Below, one piece after another: positions 27,359 through 35,987 of a stretch of DNA of 64,000 nucleotides. The notes under the pieces were generated by a model. That model worked only from the letters and a program-made list of their open reading frames with translations, was not told where the DNA came from and ran no database searches. The DNA is from Pseudomonadota bacterium (GTDB taxonomy: Bacteria; Myxococcota_A; Polyangia; Polyangiales; Polyangiaceae): positions 1 through 64,000 of the forward strand of contig JAEXCN010000352.1 of the NCBI GenBank assembly GCA_023402175.1, given 5' to 3'. The translations under genes were made by a program, and so were the position numbers. The number at the start of each line of letters is the position of its first letter. Position 1 is the stretch's first letter.

Positions 27359-28525
27359 TCACGAGGCTTCCCGTCCTCGCGCCCCGGACGCGCGTGCGGC
27401 GAGCCAGGGCTCGAGCATGCGTGCGACCTCGCGGGAGGGGCAGGGATGGTCGCCGAGGATCTGCTCGACTTCCGTGCACGCTGCAAGGAACGTGACGCGC
27501 TCGTCGAGGACGTGCGCGAGCGCGTCGGAGATGCGGTTCGGCGCGGCGTTCCGCTGGAGAAGCTCGGGAAAGGCACCTCGCCCGAGCAGGATGTTCGGCA
27601 GCGCCACGTGTGGCGTCTTCAGCAGCGCGCGCGCACCGACCTCGGTCGCCCATCCGACGCGGTAACACACCACTGGGACGACCTTCGCGAGCACGCACTC
27701 GAGTGACGCGGTCCCGGAGGCGCAGAGCGCGGCGTCGAAGGCGGGGAGCGCGTACGCGATCCCCGCGCGTGAATCGACGTCCACGGCCTCGACCCCGTGC
27801 GCATCCGCGAGGTCTTTCGCCCAAGCGCGCGTGCGATCGTCGAGGCTCGCGGCGAGCATCACCCGGGCATCGACGCTTGCGCGATCGCGACGCACGGATT
27901 CGTAGCCGATGAGCATCGGCTCGAGCAGGCGTCTGACCTCGTGCGGACGGCTACCCGGGAGGATCGCGACGGCCCACGCGAACGGCGTCATGCCGAGGAG
28001 CTCCCGTGCGGCGACGCGATGCTCGGGCCCGCGGCGATCTTCGAGCGCCGGATGGCCGATGTAGCGCGCGTCGACGCCGAAGTCGCGCCACAGCGGCTCC
28101 TCGAACGGGAACATCACCGCCAGTCGATCGAGATGACGTCGGAGGGGCTCGGCGCGGCGTGCGCGCCACGCCCAGATCTGAGGGGCGCCGTACCAGAGCA
28201 CGCGTGTGCCCTCGCTCCACAACGTCGAAGCGAGGCGAGAGTTGAACTCGGTGTAGTTGACGAGTAGCGCCGCGGCGGGCCGGCGCCGCCGGATCGCGGC
28301 GCGCAGCCTGCCGTACGCGACCCCGATGCCGTACGCGCGGCGCGCGACCTCGGTGATGCCGAGGGCAGTCGAGGAGCGGAGATCGGCGAGGAGCTCGACC
28401 CCTTCGCGTTCGAGCGCACCGCCGCCCATTCCGAAGGCCTGCACTCCGCGGAGCTTCGCGAGGACGGCTGCAGCAGCGCGATCGCCGGAGGCTTCTCCGG
28501 CGACGACGAGGAGCTCGCGGTTCAC
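27359..28525 (-). CDS. lpxB: Lipid-A-disaccharide synthase LpxB
   Basis: 388 aa. GT19 glycosyltransferase that joins UDP-2,3-diacylglucosamine and lipid X to the lipid A disaccharide at the inner membrane. Typical blocks are LLVVAGEASGDRAAA (N-terminus), FGMGG, the segment VNYTEFNSRLA, LWYGAPQIWAWRARRA, MFPFEEPLWRDFGVDARYIGHP, AILPGSRPHEVRRLL, CASGTASLECVLAKVVPVVCYR and PNILLGR. In many LpxB proteins the VDxPxFN block is VDAPDFNLRLA. Here it is VNYTEFNSRLA, a notable deviation of the acidic position. The start is GTG and overlaps the rnd stop by 4 nt (GTGA), which indicates translational coupling with RNase D. Confidence 0.92.
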   Translation of the reverse strand: MNRELLVVAGEASGDRAAAAVLAKLRGVQAFGMGGGALEREGVELLADLRSSTALGITEVARRAYGIGVAYGRLRAAIRRRRPAAALLVNYTEFNSRLASTLWSEGTRVLWYGAPQIWAWRARRAEPLRRHLDRLAVMFPFEEPLWRDFGVDARYIGHPALEDRRGPEHRVAARELLGMTPFAWAVAILPGSRPHEVRRLLEPMLIGYESVRRDRASVDARVMLAASLDDRTRAWAKDLADAHGVEAVDVDSRAGIAYALPAFDAALCASGTASLECVLAKVVPVVCYRVGWATEVGARALLKTPHVALPNILLGRGAFPELLQRNAAPNRISDALAHVLDERVTFLAACTEVEQILGDHPCPSREVARMLEPWLAARASGARGREAS

Positions 28526-29748
28526 TCCGCCTCCAGCCCGTCGTCACCCGGAGGAAGGCCAGCGTCGACCACCTCGGATCGCGCGGACGCGAGCACTGCC
28601 TGGATCGCAGCGCCGTCGCGCTCCATGCGGAAGGCTCCGATCCCCCGCACCGTGGCGATAGCCTCGAGCGTTGCATCGTCGGGCAAGTCGGCGAGGTCTT
28701 GGAGGCAGTGGCCCGGGAGCACCACCTGCTCGTCGACGCCACGCTTCTTTGCCTCCGCTTTGCGCCAGCCCGTCAGTCGTGTTTCGCGCGCGCGGCGCGC
28801 CTTGATCACCGTGTTCGGGAGGCGCGGGCGTTCGAGCATCGCGCGCTCTTCCTCCGGGATCTTCCCGGCGTCGGCGAGACCGGCGGCGACCGCTTCGAGC
28901 ATCGCAGGCGCAAGCGACCGCGCACGATGGCCGCCCAAGGCGCCTCTGATGCGCCCGAGATCCGCCATCGACCTAGGCTTCATCTTCGCGATCGCGAACA
29001 GGACGTCCGGACCGAGGACCTTGTACGGCGGGACGTCGAGCTTCCTCGCCTTGTCCTCACGCAGCTCGGCGAGCCGGCGGAGGATCGGCAGCTCGTCCTT
29101 GGGTACGCGGTCGATGCCCTTCAGGCGGATGTACGCAGGTCGCGGGTCCGCGCTCCCCGCTGCCGCAATGGACTGCTCGAGGCGGTAACACGTCTCCACT
29201 TCGACGGCATCGCCGATGCCGCGCGTGTCGACCTCGTTCCACAGCCTCGAAGCGAGGGCATCGAGATGGACGACGTCGTCCGCCAGATAGCGGAGCTGCT
29301 CGCCCTTGATTGGCCGCTCCGTCCAGTCGTGGTGCTGGAGCTTCTTGTCCATCGTGATGCCGAGCTCGCTCGAAAGGAGCGATGCGAGCCCGGTCGCCGT
29401 TCGGCCGAGCATCCGCGCGGCCAGCGAGGTGTCGAGCACGTTCGCGAGCACGAGGTTGGTCTCGGCGAGGATGCGCGCGTCGAACGCGACGTCGTGCACG
29501 ATCTTGCGAGGCCCAGTCGGACCTAGCAGCTCCCGCAGCGCATCGAGGGGCGTTGCGATCGTGTCGACCACGACGACCTCGTCCGCCGTCGCGAGCTGCA
29601 TCGTGCAGAGCGTCGCCTTGTACTTGAAGAGTCCGTTCGACTCGATGTCGACAGCGACGCGACGTGCCCGGAGCAGCCGGGCGACGACGGCACGGAGCTC
29701 GTCCTCGCGGGTGACGAGGAGCGCGGGCGTTTGGAAAGGGTCAGGCAC
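28522..29748 (-). CDS. rnd: Ribonuclease D
   Basis: 408 aa. DEDD-family 3'-5' exoribonuclease for tRNA 3' maturation and RNA turnover. The exonuclease motifs are VAVDIESNGLF (Asp34, Glu36), the block KIVHDVAFDARIL and the last acidic motif near YLADDVVHLDAL. HRDC domains occupy the C-terminal part (for example residues 215-285 and 335-395). The start is GTG. It overlaps the upstream protease gene by 8 bp and the downstream lpxB by 4 bp, so the order protease-rnd-lpxB-glycosyltransferase looks like one transcription unit. Confidence 0.93.
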   Translation of the reverse strand: MPDPFQTPALLVTREDELRAVVARLLRARRVAVDIESNGLFKYKATLCTMQLATADEVVVVDTIATPLDALRELLGPTGPRKIVHDVAFDARILAETNLVLANVLDTSLAARMLGRTATGLASLLSSELGITMDKKLQHHDWTERPIKGEQLRYLADDVVHLDALASRLWNEVDTRGIGDAVEVETCYRLEQSIAAAGSADPRPAYIRLKGIDRVPKDELPILRRLAELREDKARKLDVPPYKVLGPDVLFAIAKMKPRSMADLGRIRGALGGHRARSLAPAMLEAVAAGLADAGKIPEEERAMLERPRLPNTVIKARRARETRLTGWRKAEAKKRGVDEQVVLPGHCLQDLADLPDDATLEAIATVRGIGAFRMERDGAAIQAVLASARSEVVDAGLPPGDDGLEAE

Positions 29749-30733
29749 CAGAGCGCTCTTCGTCTACCAGATTTGAGGCCGAAAGCGGGCGCGTGTGGCG
29801 CTGTCTGCGACGCGCACGGACGGTGAGCACGACCGCTCCACCGAGTCCGAGCCCGACCCAGCCCGGGCTCGCCGGCGTGCGGGCGCCAATCTGCGGGGCG
29901 GCCGAGCAGCTCTTGGCCGGGGCTTCGGCGCATGCGCCCGTGAAGCCGCGCCTCGGTGTGGGATCGCACTGCGGTCCTTGCATCACCTGATCGGACAGTA
30001 CCGAGCGGGTGCCGTCGGGGTGATAGATCGCGCAGATCCCGGCAATGTCGTCCGACGTGAGGTGCCGCATCGCCGTGCCGCCCGGCGTGTAGCTTGCGTA
30101 CATCGTCGCGCGCGGGTCGCCCGAATGCGCGAGGCCGAGGAAATGCCCCGTCTCGTGGGTGACGATGCTCGCGAAGTCGTAGCCGTCGGGCGGCACGGGA
30201 TCGGCCAGCGTGACGCGCTGCTGGGCCGTGTTGATCTCCATGTCGCCGTCGTAGATCTCACCGGTGTCGGGGTTGAACGTGACGGTCGTGAGCGCGAGCG
30301 TGTTGTTCGAGTCGTTGTGGGGCCACTTGTCGTCCCGGAAGACGATCACGTTCTGGTTCCCGCCCAACTTGTTGAAGTCGACCTCGGCGCAGTCCACCGG
30401 TCCGAGGTCGCGTACGTCGATGCTCACGCGCGAGCGTCCGGTGCCTTCGGTCGGGCAGCTCGCGCCCGTCCACTTGGTGAACGCCGTCGAGATCGCATTC
30501 ACCGCGTCCTCGAACGCGACCTGCTTGCTCGCGTTGCGCTGCACGCTGTATGCGACGCAGGAGTTCCGCCAGAAGAGCGGCACACCCTGCGTCCAGCAGC
30601 GGTCCGGCCGCGGCTGGAAATCGGGTTGGATGGGGACGGTGGTCGTTCGGCAATACGCGTGCGCGACCGTCGAGCTCGACGCGAGCGCAACTGCGGCCAG
30701 CGCAGACGCGCAGCGCTGACGGAGCGCACGCAC
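29741..30733 (-). CDS. Secreted matrixin-like zinc metalloprotease with C-terminal anchor
   Basis: 330 aa. The signal peptide is about residues 1-26 (ending VAHA). The zinc-binding motif HETGHFLGLAH has ligands His193, His197 and His203 and catalytic Glu194, followed by the Met-turn at Met211 (ATMYASY). This is the metzincin/matrixin pattern. The C-terminus has a proline/glycine block, a hydrophobic segment (PGWVGLGLGGAVVLTV) and a basic cluster RARRRQR. That layout matches the cell-surface sorting tails of myxobacterial proteins, but the usual Cys of the MYXO-CTERM tag is only loosely placed. The start is GTG at 30733. Likely exported and surface-held, and possibly used in predation. Confidence 0.88.
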   Translation of the reverse strand: MRALRQRCASALAAVALASSSTVAHAYCRTTTVPIQPDFQPRPDRCWTQGVPLFWRNSCVAYSVQRNASKQVAFEDAVNAISTAFTKWTGASCPTEGTGRSRVSIDVRDLGPVDCAEVDFNKLGGNQNVIVFRDDKWPHNDSNNTLALTTVTFNPDTGEIYDGDMEINTAQQRVTLADPVPPDGYDFASIVTHETGHFLGLAHSGDPRATMYASYTPGGTAMRHLTSDDIAGICAIYHPDGTRSVLSDQVMQGPQCDPTPRRGFTGACAEAPAKSCSAAPQIGARTPASPGWVGLGLGGAVVLTVRARRRQRHTRPLSASNLVDEERSGA

Positions 30734-30742
30734 GTCAGGCGC

Positions 30743-31429
30743 TCACTTCACCGGAGCAGTCGCGGGATGCAGACGCTTCCACGACGCCGCGATCTCGCGC
30801 GCCGCGTCGTCGAGCGGCTTGTCGTGCATCACTTCCATCGCGAGGCGCATCTTCGTCGCCTCGGTGACGACGTTCGAGGTGCTCTGCGGCTGTACGCCTC
30901 CGGAGGCCGGAGCCTGCGTCGCGGGTTCCGGCTTCGGCGGTAGCAGCATGCCCATGGAGGTCGAGCGGATGAGGCGCTTCAGCTTCGTCTTCTCGTCGAC
31001 GACGATCGGGTACTGGCCCTGCGCGCGCGCCGAGACCTCGTAGACGCCGCCTGCCTTGAACTTGCGGAGGAAGAGGAGCGAGGACTTGTCCTTCACGAAG
31101 ACAGGCTCGCCGTCGACGAGCTGGCCGATCTTGCCGACGACGCCGCCCATCGTCCGGACGTAACCTTCGGCGCCGGGACCGACGTCACCGGCGACGCCCT
31201 GATCGACGCGCACCTTCGTGTACGTGTAGATCCGGCCGTCTTCCCAGACGCTCGTCTGCTCGCCGGGCGTGATCACCGCGACGACGTCCGCGTCCTTCAC
31301 CAGGTTGTCGAACGCAACCGCGATGGAGACGGACGCAGCCGCGTCGCTCGGAACGAGGACCGCTGCCGCCGGAAGGGAAAGCGCAACACCGAGGAGCGCG
31401 CGACAGAAGACGCTTCGAAGCGAGAGCAT
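30743..31429 (-). CDS. Secreted protein of unknown function
   Basis: 228 aa with a signal peptide (residues 1-33, ALLGVALSLPAAAVLVPSDA then ASVSIAV). The mature part starts with SIAVAFDNLVKDADVVAVITPGEQ and contains RIYTYTKVRVDQGVAGD and RTMGGVVGKIGQLVDGEPVF, a beta-rich pattern without known catalytic residues. It is followed by a Pro/Ala linker and a helical C-terminus. It ends 9 bp upstream of the protease start on the same strand, so it probably precedes the protease in the transcript and could be a partner or an inhibitor. That role is a guess. The ATG at 31429 starts the signal peptide. Confidence 0.7.
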   Translation of the reverse strand: MLSLRSVFCRALLGVALSLPAAAVLVPSDAAASVSIAVAFDNLVKDADVVAVITPGEQTSVWEDGRIYTYTKVRVDQGVAGDVGPGAEGYVRTMGGVVGKIGQLVDGEPVFVKDKSSLLFLRKFKAGGVYEVSARAQGQYPIVVDEKTKLKRLIRSTSMGMLLPPKPEPATQAPASGGVQPQSTSNVVTEATKMRLAMEVMHDKPLDDAAREIAASWKRLHPATAPVK

Positions 31430-31577
31430 GCCCACACGGTAGCACGGAGCGGGGGAGGAGGCCGCCGGTGGCTCTGGTCGTCGGTGGGGGCAGAGGCGCG
31501 CGGACGCTGCGTCCCGGCGAGACGACGGCGCCTGAATCCGGTGCCGCGCAAGCGATCCGTGCGCCACCCGCGCGCGA

Positions 31578-32630
31578 CTACCAGCGAACGAGCGCGCAGC
31601 CCCAGTGGATGCCGGCCCCGAGCGCGAGCAGCATGTTGAGCTCGCCCTTCTTGAGCTTTCCTTCGCGGGTGCACTCGTCGATGAGGATCGGGATCGTTCC
31701 GGCGCTCGTGTTGCCGAACCGATCGATGTTCATCGGCATCTTCTCTTCGGGGACGCCGAGGTGCTCCCGCACGTACTTGTTGATGCGGTAGTTCGCCTGG
31801 TGCGCGAGGAACCAGTCGATCTTCTCGATCGGGATCTTCGACTCTTCACAGAGCTCGCGGGCGGTCTGCGGGAGCTTCGTCACGGCGAACTTGAAGAGCT
31901 CGCGGCCATCCATCCGCGGGATGTGGGCCTGCTCGTCCCAGTGACTCGCCTTCCAGTACGGACGCGTCCGGAAGCCGCCGCCGGGGACGTAGAGCGTCTC
32001 GGCGAAGCGGCCGTCCGTGTGGACCTTCGACGCGACGAGGCCTGCATCGCGGTCGGTCGCGCGGAAGACGAGCGCGCCGGCGCCGTCACCGAAGAGGACC
32101 GCGAGCGCGCGATGTTCGTTCGCGCGAGCGCGCGCCTCGGGCGTCGCGTCGGCGTCCGACTTGCCGTCGACGATGTCCCAATCTTCCCACGGCATGAAGC
32201 CCGCGTGGGCCTCGGCGCCGACGACGAGGATGGTCTTTGCGACGCCGCCCTTGATGAGCCCGTCGACGAGCTGGAGCGCGAAGATCATCGCGGCGCACTG
32301 CTGCCGGATGTCGAGTGCCGGGACGCCTTCGATGCCGAGCTTGGCTCCGAGCACGGCTCCCGATCCCGGGAACACGTAATCCGGCGTCATCGTCGCAAAG
32401 ATGATGTAGTCGACGTCTTTCGGCGAGATCCGCGCAGCCTCGAGCGCGCGCTTGCTCGCCTCGAAGGCGAAGTCGCTCGCCGCCTGACCTTCGCCCGCGA
32501 AGTGTCGCTGCCGGATGCCGGACCGCTGGAAGATCCAATCGTCCGAGGTGTCCATCACCTTCGAGAGGCGATCGTTGGGCACCGGGGATCCGGGCACGTA
32601 ATGCCCTGTGCCAATGAGCTCGAAACCCAT
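31578..32630 (-). CDS. FabH-like beta-ketoacyl-ACP synthase III
   Basis: 350 aa thiolase-fold condensing enzyme. The catalytic triad is visible: Cys112 in DIRQQCAAMIFAL, His277 in FLAHQAN and Asn307 in DRFGNTSAGTIP. The terminal GAGIHWGCALVRW fits FabH. It is about 30 residues longer than E. coli FabH, mainly through an insert after residue 145 (MPWEDWDIVDGKSDADA...). Such versions often prime secondary-metabolite or branched fatty acid pathways. It stands alone, with no acyl carrier protein or other fab gene nearby, so a housekeeping initiation role and a specialised one are both possible. The ATG at 32630 fits the conserved N-terminus MGFELIGTGHYVPG. Confidence 0.92.
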   Translation of the reverse strand: MGFELIGTGHYVPGSPVPNDRLSKVMDTSDDWIFQRSGIRQRHFAGEGQAASDFAFEASKRALEAARISPKDVDYIIFATMTPDYVFPGSGAVLGAKLGIEGVPALDIRQQCAAMIFALQLVDGLIKGGVAKTILVVGAEAHAGFMPWEDWDIVDGKSDADATPEARARANEHRALAVLFGDGAGALVFRATDRDAGLVASKVHTDGRFAETLYVPGGGFRTRPYWKASHWDEQAHIPRMDGRELFKFAVTKLPQTARELCEESKIPIEKIDWFLAHQANYRINKYVREHLGVPEEKMPMNIDRFGNTSAGTIPILIDECTREGKLKKGELNMLLALGAGIHWGCALVRW

Positions 32631-32801
32631 GCGCTGCCCCTCATAGCGAGGCGCGCGCGCTGGGTCGACCCCGAACGCGCAACGCCGCGCGATTGTGGTC
32701 AAAAGATGACGGACCGGCTGGGCTCTGATCGCCCGTCGCTCGGGACCGCGCGGCTGTGGTCGACCATTGCCTCGGCGCTTGGCGGGCGGTACGTCTGCCG
32801 C

Positions 32802-34466
32802 ATGAAGGCACGTCGCGGGGCCGTGGAGTGGATTGGCGGAAGCATGATCATGCCCGCCCCGGACGACGAGACGGAGGTGCTCGAGACGTTCTTCTGGCTG
32901 AACGCGGGCGGCGATCTGCTCGGTACGGCGACGTACGTCGCACGCGAGATGCCCGAACGGCTGGGCGACTCGTTCATCGCGACGACCGAGTCGCCGGCAG
33001 TCGGACAGCCACACGTGCCTGCACGGATCCGCGTCGCGTCCGAGGCACACGCGGCCGTCCTGCGCCGCGCGGTCGGAGCGGCGACCGAAGTCGTCTGTGC
33101 GCCGACGCCGGAGACCGAGCCGGTTCGGGTCTCGCTTGCGGCGTACCTCGACAAGGTCGCGAGCGCGTCCGAAGAGACGTATCTGTCGTCAGCCATCGAG
33201 CCGGAGGTGGTCGGCGGGCTCTTCCGGGCGCTCGCGCGGCTGTACGTGGCGGCGCCGTGGAGGAAGGTGACCCGCGACGACACGTGCGCGTCGGTCACGA
33301 TCAAGGCGCTCGGCGTGCGCTCGGCGTCGCTCGTCATCGAGGGAGGAAGCGTCCCCGGGATCCTCGTGTTCCCCGACGAAGCGAGCGCGATGGAGTATCG
33401 CCAGATGGATCTCGACGATGGCGGACTCGACGACGATGACATCGTCGTTCCGCCGCACATCGCGGTGATGCTCATCCGCGGCGGCGACATCGAGCCGGAG
33501 CGCCGCAAGGAGATCGCCAAGCACGGCTGGACGGTCGCGGGCCCCGCGGCATACCCCGAGATCAACGCGTTCGACGAGGACGGCATGCCGCGCCCCGCGA
33601 GCGTTCGAGAGCTCGCGATGATGGAGGCGATCGCGCAGTGCCTCGTCGCGCTGATCGAGACGAAGCCGGACACCTTCCGCGCGATCGCCGACGGCGAATC
33701 CTTCGAGGTGACCCTCGAGGCGGAGACCTCCCGTGGCCGCGTGAGCGTCGAGCTCGGAACGCCGCGCCGCGTCCACGATGACGGTTTCCTTGGAGATGAA
33801 GAAGGCGATGCGGACGAGGAAGACGAGGAAGCAGAGGTCGCCGTCGCGGAGAACCTGATCCGTCAATTCCGTCGGGCCCCCGAAGGCGCGCGGCTGAACC
33901 CGTACCACGACTGGCCGCGGCTCCTCCTCGACCACGCGCGGATGTTCTTCCGGGTACGCCCGGAGGACCTCACTCCAGTGATCGTCGAGGAGGTGGTGTT
34001 CTCGTCGTTCCCGGAGAAGGTGAGCTGTCCGCCGGAGGTCGCAGCGTCGATGGTCGGCGAGCTGCGCGCGTTCTTCGCGTACCTGGAGCGAGGAGATCGC
34101 TTCGCCGAGGCCGCTGCCTGCGCGCGTCTGTTCGGCGAGGACGCCGAGAAGAAGCTCCGCGACAGGCTCGCCGACCCTCGAGCGTTCGGCATGGCGAAGA
34201 CGATGATCATGGCGGGGATCGAAGCCGGGTTCGACGTCTCGACGGAGGAGGGGATGGCGGCCTGGCTCGGCACGGCCGCGGAGACGCTCTTCCCCGGTGA
34301 TCCGTCGTTCGACGATCGCGGCAGCCGAGGCGCTCCGGCGCCCCTGCGTCTCGTGAGCTCGAGCCGTACTTCGCCCGCGTCGCGTGCTGCGAAGCCGAAG
34401 AAGAAGAAGGAAAGCCGTGCGAAGCGGAGCACGCCGAAGGGCGCGCGCTCTCGCCGCAAGAAGTAG
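32802..34466 (+). CDS. Uncharacterised myxobacterial-type protein with basic tail
   Basis: 554 aa. No signal peptide or membrane segment. The start MKARRGAVEWIGGSMIM resembles the N-terminus of a family of myxobacterial proteins I recognise only as unknown (DUF6930-like). ATG codons further upstream (32706) cannot be excluded. The middle holds PPHIAVMLIRGGDIEPERRK and EIAKHGWTVAGPAAYPEINAF, an acidic stretch (GDEEGDADEEDEEAEVAV) lies at about residues 330-350, and the end is Lys/Arg-rich (AKPKKKKESRAKRSTPKGAR), suggesting nucleic acid contact. No function can be assigned. Confidence 0.7.
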   Translation: MKARRGAVEWIGGSMIMPAPDDETEVLETFFWLNAGGDLLGTATYVAREMPERLGDSFIATTESPAVGQPHVPARIRVASEAHAAVLRRAVGAATEVVCAPTPETEPVRVSLAAYLDKVASASEETYLSSAIEPEVVGGLFRALARLYVAAPWRKVTRDDTCASVTIKALGVRSASLVIEGGSVPGILVFPDEASAMEYRQMDLDDGGLDDDDIVVPPHIAVMLIRGGDIEPERRKEIAKHGWTVAGPAAYPEINAFDEDGMPRPASVRELAMMEAIAQCLVALIETKPDTFRAIADGESFEVTLEAETSRGRVSVELGTPRRVHDDGFLGDEEGDADEEDEEAEVAVAENLIRQFRRAPEGARLNPYHDWPRLLLDHARMFFRVRPEDLTPVIVEEVVFSSFPEKVSCPPEVAASMVGELRAFFAYLERGDRFAEAAACARLFGEDAEKKLRDRLADPRAFGMAKTMIMAGIEAGFDVSTEEGMAAWLGTAAETLFPGDPSFDDRGSRGAPAPLRLVSSSRTSPASRAAKPKKKKESRAKRSTPKGARSRRKK

Positions 34467-34471
34467 CAAGA

Positions 34472-35275
34472 CTACTTGCGCAACAGATGGATCGGCACGA
34501 GCACGAGGCCCGGGCCGCCCTTCGGCGGCGGGAAGCTCGCGTGTCGGAGCACGCCGGCAGCGCAGTCGGCGACCTTCGGCGCGAGCACGCCCGACGGCGC
34601 ACTCGCGACGGTGCAGTGCGTGCGCCCGTCGATGCCGACGCGTGCGCCGACCATCATCGTCCGGACACCCGAGCTTCGATCGATCTCGCGCGCGCAGACT
34701 TGCAGCTCGGGCAAGAGTGTCTCGAGCGTCTCGAACGCGTCGGGCATGCGATAGGTCTCGACGCTCTCGAGCAGCAGGCCCTCCGAGGTGCTCGATCCGA
34801 GCTGCACCTTTCCTCCGCGGACGGCGACGGGCATCGAGATGCTCCACGGCCCACCGCCTTCGAACGTCTGCTCGGCGAACCGCGACGACATGCAGTCCTC
34901 GACCTCCTGGGTCAGACCTGAGTCCTCGGTCGGGATGACGCACGTCGTCCTCCCCGACGCGTCGATCGACGCGTTCAGCGTCAGCTTGCCGTCGAGCATC
35001 GTCGGCGTGGATCGCTTTCCGTTCTCGTAACAGCGCACGAGCTCGGGCTCGAGGCGCGCGAACACAGTCTTCACGTCCGGTCGCGATGCCGGCGACGAAG
35101 CTGTCGACACCGCTCCAGAAGCGCCCGAGGTCGGCACCTTCGCGGACTGCGTCGGTGACGCCTGCGAGTCCGCACCATCCATCACGCCCGGGCCCGGATC
35201 GACCGGCTTGGGTGAGCTGCTCGTGCCTGCACAAGCCACCAGCCCGAGGAACGCAACACACTTCGAACGACGCAC
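34472..35275 (-). CDS. Putative lipoprotein with duplicated AgmX/PglI-like domain
   Basis: 267 aa. A short signal peptide ends in LVAC (Cys15), with a Pro/Ser/Gly-rich linker to about residue 65. Two similar halves follow. Each begins with a helix and an x-x-C motif (VFARLEPELVRCYENG and LETLLPELQVCAREID) and continues with a beta strand that includes a (T/H)C pair (IDASGRTTCVI and IDGRTHCTVASA) and a final C (VEDCMSSRFAEQTF and VADCAAGVLRHASF). This is the pattern of the AgmX/PglI C-terminal domain of myxobacterial surface proteins. The start would be GTG at 35275. Function unknown. It is convergent with the preceding gene, 5 bp away. Confidence 0.72.
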   Translation of the reverse strand: MRRSKCVAFLGLVACAGTSSSPKPVDPGPGVMDGADSQASPTQSAKVPTSGASGAVSTASSPASRPDVKTVFARLEPELVRCYENGKRSTPTMLDGKLTLNASIDASGRTTCVIPTEDSGLTQEVEDCMSSRFAEQTFEGGGPWSISMPVAVRGGKVQLGSSTSEGLLLESVETYRMPDAFETLETLLPELQVCAREIDRSSGVRTMMVGARVGIDGRTHCTVASAPSGVLAPKVADCAAGVLRHASFPPPKGGPGLVLVPIHLLRK

Positions 35276-35341
35276 GCCGCCATCCTACGCTCCCCGCTCG
35301 TTAGCGCGCGCGAGCAAAGAGATCGCGCGCAACGCTCGAGC

Positions 35342-35987
35342 TCACGCGCCGCTGCGATGCTGAGCGGCCACGACGAAGTCCGTGACGATGGACGACGGGA
35401 CCGTTGTGTCGAAGCTCGCCGCCGGCGCCGAGCGGTACTTGCGCTGACGCAAGTGGATCCGCGCGGCCACGTGCTGGCGGCCGAAGACCTGCTCCGCGTA
35501 ATGCCGGTTGTGCGCGCGGCACCTCACTCGGAGGTTTGCTGCGTCGTCGGTCCCGCCGAGCGCCTTCGGGTGAACGTGATCGAGCTCGAGGAACCCGCTG
35601 GCCGGACACCGGTTCCCCTCCGCGTCCACGTACGAGCACCGTTCGCCATCGCGCTCGAAGACCTGCCGTCGCACTTCTCTCGGGATGTGCCGGCGCCGCT
35701 TCACCGATGCCTCGTCGCGCAGCATCGCGCGAGTCCCGTGCGCGGGTGGCGCGCCCTCGTTCGTCGTCGCCTCTGCGTCTGCGCGAACGGCCGAGTCGAC
35801 CGCGGCCGTGGTTACCTCGGCAAGCTTCATCCCACATCGATGAATACGCGTACTCCCGATCGAGCCTACGAGCATCGACCTCTCCGAGATACTCGAGGAG
35901 CCGCGCCTGCCAGATGTGTCCTTTGCCGACGTGCGTGCTCAATCGAGCGAGCAACTCGTCGTTCGTGAGGTCCCCCAGCTTGTGCAT
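35342..35987 (-). pseudogene. Decayed HNH endonuclease gene
   Basis: Two minus-strand frames together read like an HNH endonuclease with a missing middle. The 5' part, from ATG at 35987, gives MHKLGDLTNDELLARLSTHV and DARRLDREYAYSSMWDE, the normal N-terminal helical block. The 3' part, in another frame, gives RHIPREVRRQVFERDGERCS, then GFLELDHVHPKALGG (the HNH metal site) and LRVRCRAHNRHYAEQVFG. Intact family members have roughly 150-250 residues between these parts. An internal deletion or frameshift near base 35826 best explains this. The 3' frame alone (ATG at 35875, 177 aa) could still encode a small HNH protein. Confidence 0.65.

Noticed and set aside
29741..29830. Genuine MYXO-CTERM sorting signal on the protease
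   Set aside because: The hydrophobic segment and basic end fit, but the diagnostic Cys-containing motif is not clearly placed. Recorded only as a C-terminal anchor.
31605..32705. Upstream extension of the 32802-34466 frame
   Set aside because: It is antisense to the FabH-like gene, and its composition differs from the downstream domain.
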